Numbered from the stretch's first letter, positions 36,552 to 46,071 are shown. The stretch is 64,000 nucleotides of DNA from Bog-756 sp963813525 (GCA_963813525.1 CAWEZI010000005.1:2108001-2172000); one strand, 5' to 3'. Numbers and translations are program-made. Notes: a model not told the origin generated them from the letters alone.

Positions 36552-38477
36552 TCAGTCGCAGTGGTCGGCGGGCGGGGGAAGGTCGAGTGCCGGATTACGG
36601 TCGAAGAACCCGACCGGCGCCAGGTGGAACCCGCAGTACTCGACGGGCATGACCGGCCAGTCCTCCGGCCGAGGCGAATGGGTGACACCGAAGGTGTGCC
36701 AGGCCACGATGTCGGTACCCAGGAGAGGGCGATCGGCGCTGGTCCACCGAGGCAGCCCCTCGCCGCCGGGGTGCTGGTTGGGAAAGTCGCCCGCCGCCCG
36801 ACGCTCATCGGCAGAGTAGGGGGTGACCCAGAGGTTGTGCCGGGCGAATCCGGCCCGCCTCCCGACGGACGATTCGGGCCGGGCATGCAGGGTCGGGGTC
36901 GAACCAGGGACGAGCTTATAGGCCACCGGACGTCCCAGTCCGTTGGCCGACTCCGGGTTCACGAAGCGCCAGTGCCTCGCACTGGCCGCGTCCACGTCCC
37001 GTCGGGCGCCCAATTCCGACTCGAGCCGGGTGGCCTGCTGGCGGAACCCGTTGCCCCAGGGATTGTCCTCGCCCGGCTCCAGAGTTTCGAAACTGATCTC
37101 GTATGCCTCGTTGAGCGGACCGTCCACGTTCATGTCGAGACGGGCGCAGAACAGGTGCTGATGGAGGGGGGCGGCCAGGCCCGGGGCCACCTCGGTGGCG
37201 AACGGGGTCGGTTCGCCCGGGACAATGGCCTGGGTGGACATGATGCCGGTGAGCTTGACCTCCAGTTGGATGGTGCCGTCGAGGTAGAAATACCAGTAGA
37301 AGCCGTACTCGTAGTTGCCCACGGTGGAGATGGAGGAGACCACCAGGCGGCGTGAACGACGGACCTCGACATGCCCGGTGTTCATGTCGTTGTGCTTCCA
37401 CAGGATCCCGTAATCCTCCTCGTGGATGCAGATGGCGTTGGTCACCACGTAGGGGTTGCCGTGTTCGCTGGATAGGACGGCATCGAGGTAGGCGATGGAT
37501 CCGAGGCAGTCACAGCCCTGGGTCAGCGAGTTGGCCATCCGACCGAGGCCCCACTCACCCACGTCGAAAGCGTTCTTCCATCCATGCAGCGCACCGGGAT
37601 CGCCGTAGGGGACGACCATCTCGCTTATCGAAGCGCGGTAGACGATCGGACGGGTGCCGTTGCCTTCGTCGTACCCGATGGTGTGGAGGACGAGACCCTC
37701 GAGCGGGTCCAGAGACACCCGGAGGGACCATCCCTGCCAGGTCAGGTGGTTGCCGGCCAGGACGAAGCTCACCCCCTCGGGCTGCACGATGTCCAGTGGG
37801 CGGAGGTCGGTCCGCCACGGTTGGTTGTCCTCGGGCAGGTAGCTTCCCGGGTCCTCGGGCATCGGGACGACACCCAGATCGAGGACCTCGAGCACCTCGC
37901 CGCGGGCCCCGTCGACGGTGGCCACTACACCTTCGATCGGTCGGGCGTAGCCGTTGTCCGACGGCTTTTCGCGGTAGAAGCAGACACACCGGGAAATGCG
38001 CCGGCCCTCTTCGATGGGCCGGTCGAAGTTGCCGGTGGGCCACGGATCGATCTGCACTTTGTCGAAGTCGGTGATGCCCCGGCGGCGCATGGCCTCCTGC
38101 CAGGTGGGATCGGCGCGGAGGGCGATGGTGGCGCGGTAGGCGTCATCGAAGAGCAGGGCCGGGCAGGCCCCCTCGCGCTCGGTCCAGCTGACGATCTCTG
38201 CGCCGGGCAGGGCGACGACAGCCTCTATGGCTCCGCTGCTGGGCCCGGGGACAAAGGTGACTCGGATCCGGCGGGGAACGGGGTCGCCGGGCGAGAAGCT
38301 CTCGACGGCCGCTTTGCCGGGCTCGTCCACAGTGACCAGCGAGATGCGGGCGTGCTCGTCGAGCTGCCCCTCCGCCCGCACCGCCGCCACCGCCACCTCC
38401 ACCTCGTCCGACCGCAGAGGATCGAGGGGGTGCGCAACAGGCTCGGCCACTGCTTCGGGTCTCGACTCGACGGTCAC
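36552..38477 (-). CDS. Copper amine oxidase (primary-amine oxidase, topaquinone-dependent)
   Basis: A 641-residue enzyme that oxidises primary amines to aldehydes, releasing ammonia and peroxide. The tyrosine that self-converts to topaquinone is in TVGNYEYGF (Y389 from this start, close to Y382 of the Arthrobacter enzyme). Copper ligands are the His pair in LHQHLF and the His in WHTFGVTHSPRPEDWP. The catalytic base Asp is in IAYLDAV. I chose GTG 38477 because it gives the normal family length; the frame is open upstream with a non-family acidic head. No signal peptide is seen. The aldehyde product could feed the aldehyde dehydrogenases nearby (inference). Confidence 0.92.
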   Translation of the reverse strand: MTVESRPEAVAEPVAHPLDPLRSDEVEVAVAAVRAEGQLDEHARISLVTVDEPGKAAVESFSPGDPVPRRIRVTFVPGPSSGAIEAVVALPGAEIVSWTEREGACPALLFDDAYRATIALRADPTWQEAMRRRGITDFDKVQIDPWPTGNFDRPIEEGRRISRCVCFYREKPSDNGYARPIEGVVATVDGARGEVLEVLDLGVVPMPEDPGSYLPEDNQPWRTDLRPLDIVQPEGVSFVLAGNHLTWQGWSLRVSLDPLEGLVLHTIGYDEGNGTRPIVYRASISEMVVPYGDPGALHGWKNAFDVGEWGLGRMANSLTQGCDCLGSIAYLDAVLSSEHGNPYVVTNAICIHEEDYGILWKHNDMNTGHVEVRRSRRLVVSSISTVGNYEYGFYWYFYLDGTIQLEVKLTGIMSTQAIVPGEPTPFATEVAPGLAAPLHQHLFCARLDMNVDGPLNEAYEISFETLEPGEDNPWGNGFRQQATRLESELGARRDVDAASARHWRFVNPESANGLGRPVAYKLVPGSTPTLHARPESSVGRRAGFARHNLWVTPYSADERRAAGDFPNQHPGGEGLPRWTSADRPLLGTDIVAWHTFGVTHSPRPEDWPVMPVEYCGFHLAPVGFFDRNPALDLPPPADHCD

Positions 38478-38645
38478 GGTCGACCCGCCGGGCAGTCGAG
38501 CCGGTAGGCCCACACGTGGGCGGTCGGGGCGCCAACGACCTTCCCGCCCCTCGTCCTCCTCTGTCGCATCTCCGTCCTCTCCTTCGCCCGCCCGTCCACG
38601 GGGCGCGCTCTCACCCCGCTCGGGCAGCGCCGACGCCTGGCACAG

Positions 38646-38651
38646 TAGTCT
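38646..38651 (+). promoter_or_regulatory. TAGTCT -10 box 8 nt before the FadD start (leaderless)
   Basis: TAGTCT ends 8 nt before ATG 38660, and the intervening bases contain no Shine-Dalgarno. The same hexamer at the same distance precedes the TetR gene. It lies in the 180-bp divergent gap with the amine oxidase. Confidence 0.45.
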
Positions 38652-38659
38652 CTGCGGCG

Positions 38660-40180
38660 ATGACAGAACGTACCCCGACTCCGGTTCGCGGGGTGACGAG
38701 CCATGCCGAAACGGGGCCCGACCGGCCGGCGTTGGTGATGGGGGACGTAGCACGTACCTATGGTGAGCTCGATCGGCGAGCCCGTCGCCTGGCCTCGGTA
38801 CTGAAGGAGCGAGGCGCTGGTCCCCGTCGGCCTGTGGCCGCCGTCCTCCCCAACGGGATCGAGGCCTTCGAGCTGGCCGTGGCCGCAGCCATGCTCAATT
38901 CTCCCTACCTGCCCGTCAACTGGCATCTCAAGGCCGATGAGCTGGCCTACATCCTCGGCGATGCCGACGTGGCGGTGGCGGTGGGCGAGGCCGGTGTTAC
39001 CGACGAGGCGTTGACCGCCGCCCTGGCCCAACACCCGGCCGGTTCCCTGTTGGTCGGAGCCGACTACGAGAAGGAGATCGAGTCGGCCACACCTCTCCCG
39101 GGCGCAGACAGCGGTGCGGGCCCCGAGCTCATGTTCTATACCTCGGGCACCACGGCCCGGCCCAAAGGGGTGGTCCACACCAGCCAGTCCGACGACAGCG
39201 GGAGGGTACGCGGCATGGAGGGCCAGGTGGCCCTGTGGGGGTGGACGGCGGACGACGTGTACGTGATGAGCGGCCCCTCGTACCACGCCTCCCATCTCGG
39301 GTGGGGATTGTGCTCGCTCTACGTGGGGGCCACCACCATCATCACGTCGCATTTCGAGGCACGCTCGTTCCTGGAAGAGGTGGCTCGCCATGGCGGCACC
39401 CGTTCGTTCATGGTGCCGGCCCATTTCATCCGCATCCTGGAGATACCCGCAGCGGAGCGAGCGACGTTGGACGTCTCATCTTTTGCTCTCATCGTCCACG
39501 CCGCCGCGCCGTGCCCGGTGGCCGTCAAGTTCAAGATGATGGAGGCGTTTCCCCATGCCGCCATCCACGAGCTCTACGGTGCCAGTGAGGGGGGCGCCAC
39601 CAAGATCTCCCCCGAAGAGTGGCGAGCCAGGCCCGGAAGCGTGGGAAAGCCGTGGCCCGGTGTCGAGATCCGCATTCTCGACGACCAAGGCAACCCGGTA
39701 CCCACCGGCGAGTCGGGCATCATCTACATCCGGCCGCCCGGCCCCCAGAAGTTCACGTACCGCAACGACGACGAAGCCACCAGCCGGGCGTGGCGCGACG
39801 ACGCATTCACCGTCGGGGACATCGGGTTCCTCGACCCGGAGGGCTACCTGACCATTACCGATCGGGTGTCGGACATGGTCCTGTGGGGTGGGGTCAACAT
39901 CGCCCCGCGCGAGATCGAAGAGGTTCTGTTCGAGCACCCGGCCGTGGTCGACTGCGCCGTCTTCGGCGTCCCCGATGAGCGGGACGGCGAGCGGCTCAAG
40001 GCCATGGTGCAGGTGCGGACAGAGGTCACCACCGACGAACTGGCCGTCCATGTCGAATCGCGGCTGGCCCGCTACAAGGTTCCGCGAGAGTGGCAAATAG
40101 TGGACGAGCTTCCCCGCGATGCCAATGGGAAGGTGCGCAAGCGCCTCTTGCGCCAAGCCCACGTGGCGGGGGAAAGGTAG
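38660..40180 (+). CDS. Acyl-CoA synthetase (FadD-type)
   Basis: A 506-residue ANL ligase. The P-loop is FYTSGTTARPKGVVHTS, A5 is HELYGASEGGATK, the hinge is ITDRVSDMVLWGGVNIAPRE and the catalytic Lys is in LPRDANGKVRKRLLR. It is followed 4 bp later by a ferredoxin and then by a fused double acyl-CoA dehydrogenase, so this is a three-gene activation/desaturation operon. Start ATG 38660, with a -10-like box directly upstream. Confidence 0.9.
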   Translation: MTERTPTPVRGVTSHAETGPDRPALVMGDVARTYGELDRRARRLASVLKERGAGPRRPVAAVLPNGIEAFELAVAAAMLNSPYLPVNWHLKADELAYILGDADVAVAVGEAGVTDEALTAALAQHPAGSLLVGADYEKEIESATPLPGADSGAGPELMFYTSGTTARPKGVVHTSQSDDSGRVRGMEGQVALWGWTADDVYVMSGPSYHASHLGWGLCSLYVGATTIITSHFEARSFLEEVARHGGTRSFMVPAHFIRILEIPAAERATLDVSSFALIVHAAAPCPVAVKFKMMEAFPHAAIHELYGASEGGATKISPEEWRARPGSVGKPWPGVEIRILDDQGNPVPTGESGIIYIRPPGPQKFTYRNDDEATSRAWRDDAFTVGDIGFLDPEGYLTITDRVSDMVLWGGVNIAPREIEEVLFEHPAVVDCAVFGVPDERDGERLKAMVQVRTEVTTDELAVHVESRLARYKVPREWQIVDELPRDANGKVRKRLLRQAHVAGER

Positions 40181-40184
40181 ATCA

Positions 40185-40538
40185 GTGCTGCGTCCCGAAG
40201 TCGATCGTCACAAGTGCGTGGGATCGGGCAACTGTCTGTTCTGGGCGCCCGCCACCTTCGATCTGGACGACGAGGGGGTGGCTGTGGTCATCGATCCCGA
40301 CGGCGATGACGGGGACCGCATCCGGGTGGCCGTTGACGGTTGTCCGTCAAAGGCTCTGGCGCTGACCCTTTCCGACTCGGCCGCACCCAGTGCCGATCCG
40401 GTGGCGACTCAAGCAGTTGGAGAGCCGGCGGTTGGCGAGACAGCGGTGGGTGAGCAAGCGGTTGGAGAGCCGGCGGCTGGAGAGCGAGCGGTTGGAGAGC
40501 GAGCAGAGGAGGACCATGGCCATCGCCCTGTCCGATGA
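40185..40538 (+). CDS. 3Fe-4S ferredoxin with a repetitive AVGEP tail
   Basis: A 117-residue protein. The first 65 residues are a ferredoxin with cysteines in KCVGSGNC and GCPSKAL, giving the three-Cys 3Fe-4S pattern. Residues about 77-107 are six imperfect AVGEP pentapeptides encoded by a 15-bp tandem repeat. The frame ends 23 bp inside the next gene. GTG 40185 has GGAAAGG ahead. The tail has no known role and may have grown by slippage. Its place between a FadD and an acyl-CoA dehydrogenase suggests an electron acceptor or a partner of a distant oxygenase. Confidence 0.83.
   Translation: MLRPEVDRHKCVGSGNCLFWAPATFDLDDEGVAVVIDPDGDDGDRIRVAVDGCPSKALALTLSDSAAPSADPVATQAVGEPAVGETAVGEQAVGEPAAGERAVGERAEEDHGHRPVR
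40413..40502. repeat. 15-bp tandem repeat, six copies, in the ferredoxin tail
   Basis: Unit GCGGTTGGAGAGCCG with one to four changes per copy, at an exact 15-bp pitch, ending just before the AGAGGAGG ribosome site of the next gene. It encodes AVGEP-type pentapeptides in the ferredoxin frame. Confidence 0.85.
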
Positions 40539-42726
40539 GCACGAGGCCCTGAGTCGGTCGGTCCGTGGATGGCTGAGCACCCACTGCCCGTCGAGCGTGC
40601 CCCGGACCCTGCTCGACGCCGACACCGAGGAGCTCCAACCGATCTGGAAGGCAATGGTCGCCGAGGGATGGCTCGGCCTGCATCTGCCCGAAGACGTCGG
40701 AGGGCAGGGCTTCTCTCTCTTCGAGCTGGCCGTCGTGCTCGAAGAGACCGGGCGGGCCATGGTGCCCGGGCCGTTCCTGTCCACCGTGGTCACCTCCACC
40801 CTGATCGCCGAGGCGTCGCCGTCTTCGCCCCTTCTGCGTGGCCTCGTCGACGGGAGCACCCCGGCCGCTGTCTCGCTCGGGAGCACCTGCCTCGAAGTGG
40901 TGGGTGGGGGAGAGGGCGAGGAGATCACCGTTGCCGGAACCATCCGCCCGGTGTTGAGCGCGTCCACGGCGTCGGCCGCGCTGGTGCCGGCCCGCCGAAC
41001 GAGTGGGGAGGTGGTGTGGTGCCTCCTGGACCTGACGGCGCCGGGCGGAGGCACCGTGGTAACCGCCCTGGCCAGTCTCGATCCGACCCGCCGTGTGGGC
41101 CAGATCGAGGTCGACGCCGTCCCGGTCGCTCCCGACCGGCAGTTCGGCTCCCTCACCTCCGATCGGGTCCGTCAGGTGGCCGCCAGCCTCATGGCCGCCG
41201 AGCACGCCGGCGGGGCACGGTGGTGCCTCGACACAGCCACCGACTACGCCAAGGTCCGGGTCCAGTTCGGACGTCCCATCGGACAGTTCCAGGCCATCAA
41301 GCACCGGTTGGCCGACATGGCCATCCGGATCGAGCAGATGACTGCGGTGGCCTGGGACGCCGCCCTGGCGCTGGGAACGGGAGACCGTGACGCCGCCGCC
41401 CTGGCTGCGGCCACTGCCGGTGCGCTGGCCCTGGACGGGTACGCCGACAGCGCCAAGGAGTGCATCCAGATTCTCGGGGGCATCGGCTTCACCTGGGAGC
41501 ACGACGCCCATCTCCATCTCAAGAGGTCGATGGCCGACCGCCAGCTGATGGGTGAGCCCGACACCTTCCGCCGTCAGGTGGCGCAGGAGGCCGGACGGGG
41601 GGCACGGCGAGCGCTGGTGGCCGAGCTTCCCGACGAGGCCGAGGTCGTGCGGGCCCAGTTGGCTCCGGTGGTGGCCGGCCTGGCCGCCCTCGAAGAGCCC
41701 CAGCGCCGCCGGGCCCTGGTCGATGCCGGGCTGGTCATGCCCCACTGGCCGTCACCATGGGGCAGGGGAGCAGGAGCGGTGGAACAGCTGGTCATCGACG
41801 AGGAGCTGGCCACGGCCGGTGTCGGTCGACCCCACATCGGCATCGGTGCCTGGGCCCTGCCACCGATCATCTCCCGGGGGACGCCCGAGCAACGGGAGCG
41901 CTGGGTGGACGCAACCCTGATGGGCGACCTCCACTGGTGCCAGCTGTTCTCCGAGCCGGGGGCCGGCTCCGACTTGGCCAGCCTGGCCACCCGGGCCGAG
42001 CCCACCCAGGGGGGCTGGTTGTTGAACGGCCAGAAGGTGTGGACGTCGATGGCCAAGCAGGCCGACTGGGGCATCTGTCTGGCCCGCACCGACCCGGCCG
42101 CTCCCAAGCACATGGGCATCACCTACTTCATCGTGGACATGCACACGCCCGGGCTGGACATCCGGCCGCTACGGGAGCTGACCGGAGCGGCCATGTTCAA
42201 CGAGGTGTTCTTCGATGACGTGTTCGTCCCTGACGACTGCGTCATCGGCGACGTCAACGGTGGTTGGGGATTGGCCCGGCTGACGCTGGCCAACGAGCGG
42301 GTGTCGATGTCGTCGGGAGCGACCTTCGGGATCGGCGTGGAGTCGCTGCTCCGGCTGGCCCAGCACCGCGGGGCTGAACTGACGCCCAGCCTGGAGGTCG
42401 CGCTGGGTGGTCTGCTGGCCGAGGCCCAGTCGCTCCGGTTGATGACCCACCGCTCCACCTTGTCCGCCTTGGCCGGCACCGATCCGGGTCCGCAGGCCAG
42501 CTTGCGCAAACTGCTGGGCGCCGAGCACGAGCAGCGGGTCCAGGAGCTCGGGCTGGCCATGCTCGGGCCCGAAGGTGCGACCCTGGACGGGCGGGCCGGT
42601 CGCTGGGGCCTGGGCATGCTGGCCACCCGCTGTCTGACCGTGGCCGGTGGAACGAGCGAGGTCCAGCGCAACGTGATCGCCGAGCGGCTGCTCGGACTTC
42701 CCCGCGACCCCGAACCGTCGGGTTGA
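40516..42726 (+). CDS. Fused double-domain acyl-CoA dehydrogenase (FadE34-like)
   Basis: A 736-residue protein made of two acyl-CoA dehydrogenase units. Residues about 1-360 are beta-like: they contain YAKVRVQFGRPIGQFQAIKHR and ILGGIGFTWEHDAHLHLKRS but end without a GTSE motif. Residues about 370-736 are alpha-like, with LFSEPGAGSDLASLATRAE, LNGQKVWTSMAKQADW and TVAGGTSEVQRNVIAERLLGLPR. This is the arrangement of mycobacterial FadE34 (ChsE3), which acts on bile-acid/steroid side-chain CoA esters. ATG 40516 has AGAGGAGG ahead and overlaps the ferredoxin gene by 23 bp. An upstream in-frame start would run through the repeat and is rejected. Confidence 0.88.
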   Translation: MAIALSDEHEALSRSVRGWLSTHCPSSVPRTLLDADTEELQPIWKAMVAEGWLGLHLPEDVGGQGFSLFELAVVLEETGRAMVPGPFLSTVVTSTLIAEASPSSPLLRGLVDGSTPAAVSLGSTCLEVVGGGEGEEITVAGTIRPVLSASTASAALVPARRTSGEVVWCLLDLTAPGGGTVVTALASLDPTRRVGQIEVDAVPVAPDRQFGSLTSDRVRQVAASLMAAEHAGGARWCLDTATDYAKVRVQFGRPIGQFQAIKHRLADMAIRIEQMTAVAWDAALALGTGDRDAAALAAATAGALALDGYADSAKECIQILGGIGFTWEHDAHLHLKRSMADRQLMGEPDTFRRQVAQEAGRGARRALVAELPDEAEVVRAQLAPVVAGLAALEEPQRRRALVDAGLVMPHWPSPWGRGAGAVEQLVIDEELATAGVGRPHIGIGAWALPPIISRGTPEQRERWVDATLMGDLHWCQLFSEPGAGSDLASLATRAEPTQGGWLLNGQKVWTSMAKQADWGICLARTDPAAPKHMGITYFIVDMHTPGLDIRPLRELTGAAMFNEVFFDDVFVPDDCVIGDVNGGWGLARLTLANERVSMSSGATFGIGVESLLRLAQHRGAELTPSLEVALGGLLAEAQSLRLMTHRSTLSALAGTDPGPQASLRKLLGAEHEQRVQELGLAMLGPEGATLDGRAGRWGLGMLATRCLTVAGGTSEVQRNVIAERLLGLPRDPEPSG

Positions 42727-42735
42727 GCGGGTTCG

Positions 42736-44013
42736 CTACACCACGCCCCGTCCGACCAGTTCGTCGAGCTCCGCCTCCGACAAGCCGACCAGATCACACC
42801 AGACGACGCGGTTGTCAGCACCGAGACGCGGCGCTCCGGTGGGAACCGGCATCGGCTCACCGACAAAGCGGGGAAACGGCGCCTGCTGCCGAATGGTGCC
42901 GAGCACCGGGTCCTCCACAGCGATGATGTCACCGCGGGCCGACATGTGCGGGTCTTCGAAGATGTCGGCCGCGCTGTAGGCCGTGCCCACCGGGACATCA
43001 TGGGCGATGCAGGCCGACTCGACGGCCTCGGCCGTCAGCCCCCCTGTCCACGCGGCCACGATCCCGTTTATCTCGTCCCCGTGGGCGGCCCGCCCGGCCA
43101 AGGCGGCGAAGCGGGGGTCGGCCAGCAGGTCGGGTCGGTCCATGGCCCGGCACAGCCGCGCGAAGTTGGCGTCCGAACCGGCCACGATGCACACGTAGGC
43201 GCCGTCGGCCGTCGGATAGTTGTCGAGGGGGGCGGAATGGCGGAGGCGGTTGCCTTCGCGGGAGCGGACCACGCCGAGCTGGTCGTAGCCGGCCAGGGTC
43301 CACTCCAGGACCCGCAAGACGGCTGCGTAAAGAGGGGCGTCGATGATCGTGCCCACACCACGCTCCCCGGCGGGGCCGTGGCCGTGGCGGTCACGACGGT
43401 ACAGCCCGGCCACTGCGGCCATGGCCGCGAACACGCCGGTCAGGTAGTCCGAGATGGTCACGCCCGGTCGGACCGGTGGCCGGTCGGGCTCCCCGGTCAG
43501 ATGGAGTAGGCCGCCGTAGGCGATGCCCATCCGGTCGAGGCCCGGTCGGCGTGAGTAGGGCCCGTCCTGGCCGAATACGCTGATCCGTACGTACACCAGC
43601 CCCGGATCGAGGTCGTCGGGACCGATTCCCCACTCCTCCATGGTCCCCGGCCGGAAATTCTCGCAGATCACGTCGGCCTGGGCGGCCAGACGACGGAACA
43701 GATCCTGGCCCTCCTTGGTCCGCAGATCACAGGTGGCACTGCGCCGGCCCCGGCCCTCGACGGCCCAGAAGAGCGAGTAACCGTGCGGCGCATCCTCGTC
43801 CTCGCCCACCGGGGCGAAAGGGCCGATGGTGCGCATGAAGTCGCCGCCGCCGGGCAGCTCGACCTTGATCACCTCGGCACCCAGCTCGCCGAGCAGTCCA
43901 GCGCAGAAGGGTGCCGAAATACGCGTTCCGACGTCGAGTACCCGTATGCCCGACAGCGGCCGGTCGTCGTCTGCCGGTCCGCTCCGGTCGGAGCCGGTTG
44001 GATCGGCGCTCAA
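42736..44013 (-). CDS. CaiB/BaiF family (class III) CoA-transferase
   Basis: A 425-residue CoA-transferase of the formyl-CoA/carnitine CoA-transferase family. LSGIRVLDVGTRISAPFCAGLLGELGAEVIKVE covers the N-terminal Rossmann part. ENFRPGTMEEWG and the conserved Asp region PGLDRMGIAYGG carry the acyl-accepting Asp. It would pass CoA between acids without ATP, or recycle CoA from the pathway product. The start is a TTG at 44013 in a TTGA overlap with the crotonase stop, so it is translationally coupled; longer in-frame starts lie inside the crotonase. Last gene of a three-gene minus operon. Confidence 0.86.
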   Translation of the reverse strand: MSADPTGSDRSGPADDDRPLSGIRVLDVGTRISAPFCAGLLGELGAEVIKVELPGGGDFMRTIGPFAPVGEDEDAPHGYSLFWAVEGRGRRSATCDLRTKEGQDLFRRLAAQADVICENFRPGTMEEWGIGPDDLDPGLVYVRISVFGQDGPYSRRPGLDRMGIAYGGLLHLTGEPDRPPVRPGVTISDYLTGVFAAMAAVAGLYRRDRHGHGPAGERGVGTIIDAPLYAAVLRVLEWTLAGYDQLGVVRSREGNRLRHSAPLDNYPTADGAYVCIVAGSDANFARLCRAMDRPDLLADPRFAALAGRAAHGDEINGIVAAWTGGLTAEAVESACIAHDVPVGTAYSAADIFEDPHMSARGDIIAVEDPVLGTIRQQAPFPRFVGEPMPVPTGAPRLGADNRVVWCDLVGLSEAELDELVGRGVV

Positions 44014-44852
44014 CCGACCGGCCGGTCCCCGCGGTCGCGGTCGGCGAAGACGTCCTTCAGGGAGGAGCGTGCCTTGCGCTCCTCGAGGGCGCGTCGGGCG
44101 GTGTCGGTGTTGTGCATCCAGTGATGGGCCATGAAGTGGTACTTCCACGAATCGGACTGGCCCATCAGCTCGGCTACCTGGTTGATCGAGTCCTTCATGA
44201 CCTGGGCGGTCACCGGCGGGACCAGCGAGATCCTGTCAGCCAGGGCGCGGGCCCTCTCTTCGAGCTGCGCCCGGGGGACCACCTGGTTGACCAGACCCAG
44301 CCGCCAGGCCTCCTGGGCATCGATCTTGTCGCCCGTCCACAGGAACTCCTTGGCCTTGCGGATACCGAGCTCCCACGGTTCGACCAGCAGTTCCACACCG
44401 GCACCGGTCATCCGCAGCACGGGATTGGAGAAGACGGCATCGTCGGCAGCCACGATGAGATCGCACATGCAGGCCAGCATCAGACCGGCGGCCACGCAGC
44501 TCCCCTGCACCGCCGCGATCGTCGGCTTGCGGAAGTCGTGGATGCGTTTGCAGCGGTCGAAGTACATGACCTTCTCGTGGTACATCTTGCCTTCGGGGGT
44601 GTCCCGCATGAGCTGCCACTCGTCGGGGTCGTCGTCGCTGAGCAAGGCGCCCAGGTCGTGTCCGGACGAGAAGTGCTTGCCCGCGCCGGCCAGGATCACC
44701 ACGCGGACATTGTCGTCGGCATCGGCTTCGTCGAAGGCGGCGTCGATCTCGTCGATGAGGCGGGTGTCCTGCGCGTTGGCCACCTCGGGGCGGTTCATGG
44801 TGATCGTGGCCACCGTGCCCTCCACCCGGTACACGATCGATTCATAGCCCAC
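44010..44852 (-). CDS. Enoyl-CoA hydratase/isomerase family protein
   Basis: A 280-residue crotonase, close in form to the one at 23,739: NRPEVANAQDTR, FSSGHDLGA, GSCVAAGLMLACMCD and GAGVELLVEPWELGIRKAKE. GTG 44852 has AGGAGGA ahead and is preferred to longer in-frame starts. It lies between an acyl-CoA dehydrogenase and a CaiB-type CoA-transferase in one operon. Probable hydratase for the enoyl-CoA formed by the upstream dehydrogenase. Confidence 0.87.
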   Translation of the reverse strand: MGYESIVYRVEGTVATITMNRPEVANAQDTRLIDEIDAAFDEADADDNVRVVILAGAGKHFSSGHDLGALLSDDDPDEWQLMRDTPEGKMYHEKVMYFDRCKRIHDFRKPTIAAVQGSCVAAGLMLACMCDLIVAADDAVFSNPVLRMTGAGVELLVEPWELGIRKAKEFLWTGDKIDAQEAWRLGLVNQVVPRAQLEERARALADRISLVPPVTAQVMKDSINQVAELMGQSDSWKYHFMAHHWMHNTDTARRALEERKARSSLKDVFADRDRGDRPVG

Positions 44853-44889
44853 GGGTGCCTTCCTCCTCCTTCTCGCCGGCCCGGTCCCC

Positions 44890-46071
44890 TCAGCTCCTGG
44901 GGAGACCGAGCACCCTTTCGCCGACCAGGGTTCGCTGTACCTCGTTGGTACCGGCGAAGATCGACGACGCCTGATAGTAGAGCCACGACCGCTGCCACAT
45001 GCCGTCGCCAGGGTTGTCACTGGCTCCCTGCCAGAGGGGGGACGCCGGACCCAGCAAAGCCATGGCCGTTTCGTGCAGTCTCTTGGACATCTCGCTCCAA
45101 TAGAGCTTGAGGGTGCTGCCCTCCGGCCCCGGTGCCTCGCCCTTTTCCAATCGGGTGAGGGTCCGCCAGTTGAGGAGCTGGAACAGCTTGACCTCGATGT
45201 AGGCCTCGGCCACCCGTTGGCGTACGTCCCAGCTGTCGAACCCGTCCGGCCGGCCGGCAGCCAGGTTGAGCAGGTCCCCGAGCAGTTGGTAATGGATGCC
45301 CAGCTGCCGCGGATTCACTCCCCGTTCGTGGGTGAGGGTGGAGTTGGCCACCGTCCATCCGGCCCCTCGATCCCCGATCTGCCGGCTGTCGGGGACGAAC
45401 ACACCGTCCAGTACCACCTCGTTGAACTCGGCATCACCGGTTATCTGCACCAGGGGATGGACCTCGACCCCCGGGCTGTGCATGTCGACGACCAGACAGG
45501 TGATGCCTTGCTGGCGCTTGGGGGCGTCGGGATCACTGCGGGCCAGGCACAGACCCCAATCGGCGAATTGGGCGTACGAGGTCCACACCTTGGTCCCGCT
45601 CAGAAGCCAGCCCCCGTCGGTCCGCTCGGCCCGGGTGGCCAGGGAGGCCAGGTCGCTGCCCGCCTCGGGCTCGGAGAACAGCTGGCACCAGAGCTCCTCG
45701 GCCCCGAGGATGGGAGGCAGCCACTCCTCGCATTGGGCCGGCGTGCCGTGGGCCAACAGCGTCGGCGCCACCAGGTTGATGCCGATCCGCCCCACCAGCT
45801 CGGGGGCCCGGGCCCGGGCCATCTCTTCGGTGACCAGGAAGTGCTCGGTGGGTCCGAGCCCGCGACCGCCGAGTTCGACCGGCCAGGTGATGCCCACCCA
45901 TCGGTCGGCCGCCAATTTGGCCTGCCAGGCCCGCCCGAAGGCCACCACCTCGTCGAGATCAGCAGACCGGGAGGGTGGCTCCGCTCCGTAGGCCCAGGGG
46001 AGATTGGTCACCAGCCACTCGCGCAGCTCGGTCTGCAACTCCTGTTGGGCGTCAGTGATCCGGAGGTCCAT
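44890..46071 (-). CDS. Acyl-CoA dehydrogenase, alpha-type
   Basis: A 393-residue acyl-CoA dehydrogenase. LFSEPEAGSDLASLATRAE, LLSGTKVWTSYAQFADW and the C-terminal SSIFAGTNEVQRTLVGERVLGLPRS are canonical for the catalytic (alpha) chain. First gene of the minus-strand operon with the crotonase and CoA-transferase. It is divergent, across only 93 bp, from a beta-type dehydrogenase gene at 46,165. The two probably form a heteromer expressed from back-to-back promoters. Confidence 0.88.
   Translation of the reverse strand: MDLRITDAQQELQTELREWLVTNLPWAYGAEPPSRSADLDEVVAFGRAWQAKLAADRWVGITWPVELGGRGLGPTEHFLVTEEMARARAPELVGRIGINLVAPTLLAHGTPAQCEEWLPPILGAEELWCQLFSEPEAGSDLASLATRAERTDGGWLLSGTKVWTSYAQFADWGLCLARSDPDAPKRQQGITCLVVDMHSPGVEVHPLVQITGDAEFNEVVLDGVFVPDSRQIGDRGAGWTVANSTLTHERGVNPRQLGIHYQLLGDLLNLAAGRPDGFDSWDVRQRVAEAYIEVKLFQLLNWRTLTRLEKGEAPGPEGSTLKLYWSEMSKRLHETAMALLGPASPLWQGASDNPGDGMWQRSWLYYQASSIFAGTNEVQRTLVGERVLGLPRS

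Noticed and set aside
38478..38753. Longer amine oxidase start overlapping the FadD start
   Set aside because: The extra 92 residues are acidic, low-complexity and absent from the family; the start at 38477 places the topaquinone Tyr close to its position in the Arthrobacter enzyme.
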